In this document: positions 13,190 through 13,397 of the stretch, piece by piece | Layout: every line of letters starts with the position of its first letter | How positions within the stretch are numbered: position 1 is the first letter of the stretch | Assembly (NCBI GenBank): GCA_003454835.1 | Contig: DMTA01000378.1 | Span: 1-13,397 of the forward strand | Length of the DNA stretch: 13,397 bases | Source of the DNA: Achromobacter sp. | Lineage (GTDB): Bacteria; Pseudomonadota; Gammaproteobacteria; Burkholderiales; Burkholderiaceae_B | Reading direction: 5' to 3' | Program-made: the position numbers and the translations under genes | The notes under the pieces: model-generated | Told to the model about the DNA's origin: nothing | Databases searched by the model: none | The model's input: only the letters and a program-made list of their open reading frames with translations

Positions 13190-13397
13190 TCAAGCGCCCG
13201 TCCGGGCGCGCTTGTACTCGAAAGCGGTGTGGGCCACCAGGCCCGCCGCGAGGCCCCAGAAGGCCGACCCAATTCCCCAGAAGCTGAATCCCGACGCCGT
13301 CGCCAGCAGCGTGATGAGCGCGGCTTCGCGCCGTTGCGGGTTGGCCATGGCCGCGGCCATGCCGCCCATGATGGTGCCCAGCAGCGCCAGTCCGGCC
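13190..13397 (-). CDS. benE: BenE family benzoate/H+ symporter, C-terminal part (runs off the window)
   Basis: Reading the - strand from 13396 gives 68 residues to a TGA at 13192-13190: AGLALLGTIMGGMAAAMANP, then QRREAALITLLATASGFSFW, then GIGSAFWGLAAGLVAHTAFE and YKRARTGA. The GIGSAFWGLAAGL segment and the two final hydrophobic helices are typical of the C-terminus of BenE-family inner-membrane permeases, which co-transport benzoate and protons. Only the 3' end is in the window. No benzoate-degradation gene is visible here, so the substrate is a family-level guess. Its tail is nearly back-to-back with the MOSC_N gene. Confidence 0.8.
   Translation of the reverse strand, partial: AGLALLGTIMGGMAAAMANPQRREAALITLLATASGFSFWGIGSAFWGLAAGLVAHTAFEYKRARTGA
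13191..13214. terminator. Hairpin at the convergent 3' ends of the MOSC_N and benE-like genes
   Basis: CAAGCGC (13191-13197) pairs with GCGCTTG (13208-13214) and the interior CCGTCCGGGC adds further pairing. It overlaps the last codons of the - strand gene and lies 19 bases after the + strand stop. No T-tract is seen on either side, so it is at best a weak or Rho-assisted bidirectional terminator. Confidence 0.4.

Overview
The window looks like chromosomal DNA of a high-GC betaproteobacterium of the family Alcaligenaceae, most likely Achromobacter or a close Bordetella relative. This rests on high GC with C/G-rich third codon positions, the order ispE / tRNA-Gln / prs / rplY / pth / ychF, and protein sequences that match my memory of Bordetella and Achromobacter homologues. 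No database search was possible, so the genus is an inference.

Region 1 (1-5830, + strand) is core housekeeping. It holds ispE (isoprenoid precursors), tRNA-Gln(UUG), prs (PRPP synthetase), rplY (ribosomal protein L25/Ctc), pth (peptidyl-tRNA hydrolase), a CPBP-family membrane protease overlapping pth, and ychF (Obg-like P-loop ATPase). The theme is nucleotide precursor supply and translation. The DNA between these genes is rich in structure. A near-consensus sigma-70 promoter sits inside the ispE coding region and points at the tRNA. Terminator-like hairpins stand before prs, rplY and pth; the last two end only 12-18 bases before the next start codon. The 3' half of ispE is much poorer in GC than the 5' half.

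Region 2 (about 5830-7845) holds two divergent genes I cannot assign: a small membrane-anchored protein on the - strand and a polytopic membrane protein of about eight helices on the + strand. Their base composition is poorer in GC than the flanks, so this may be an accessory insert behind the ychF terminator.

Region 3 (7847-9930, - strand) is a two-gene drug-efflux operon: a DHA2 (EmrB/QacA) MFS exporter followed 3 bases later by a MarR-type regulator starting at TTG. A perfect 22-bp palindrome lies at the exporter's start and promoter and is a very good candidate for the regulator's operator.

Region 4 (9931-13397) begins with a 360-bp non-coding stretch carrying five GGCAAGCC-type octamers at 13-15 bp spacing. 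Then come an AsmA-family envelope protein and, overlapping it by ATGA, a stand-alone MOSC N-terminal beta-barrel domain protein. Convergent to these, the window ends in the C-terminal part of a BenE-family (benzoate/H+ symporter) gene.

The window is mostly ordinary. The best candidates for something less described are the regulatory architecture (palindromic operator, terminators abutting start codons, intragenic promoter), the orphan MOSC_N protein linked to AsmA, and the unknown divergent membrane gene pair. I see no CRISPR array, transposase, phage gene or evident defence system.
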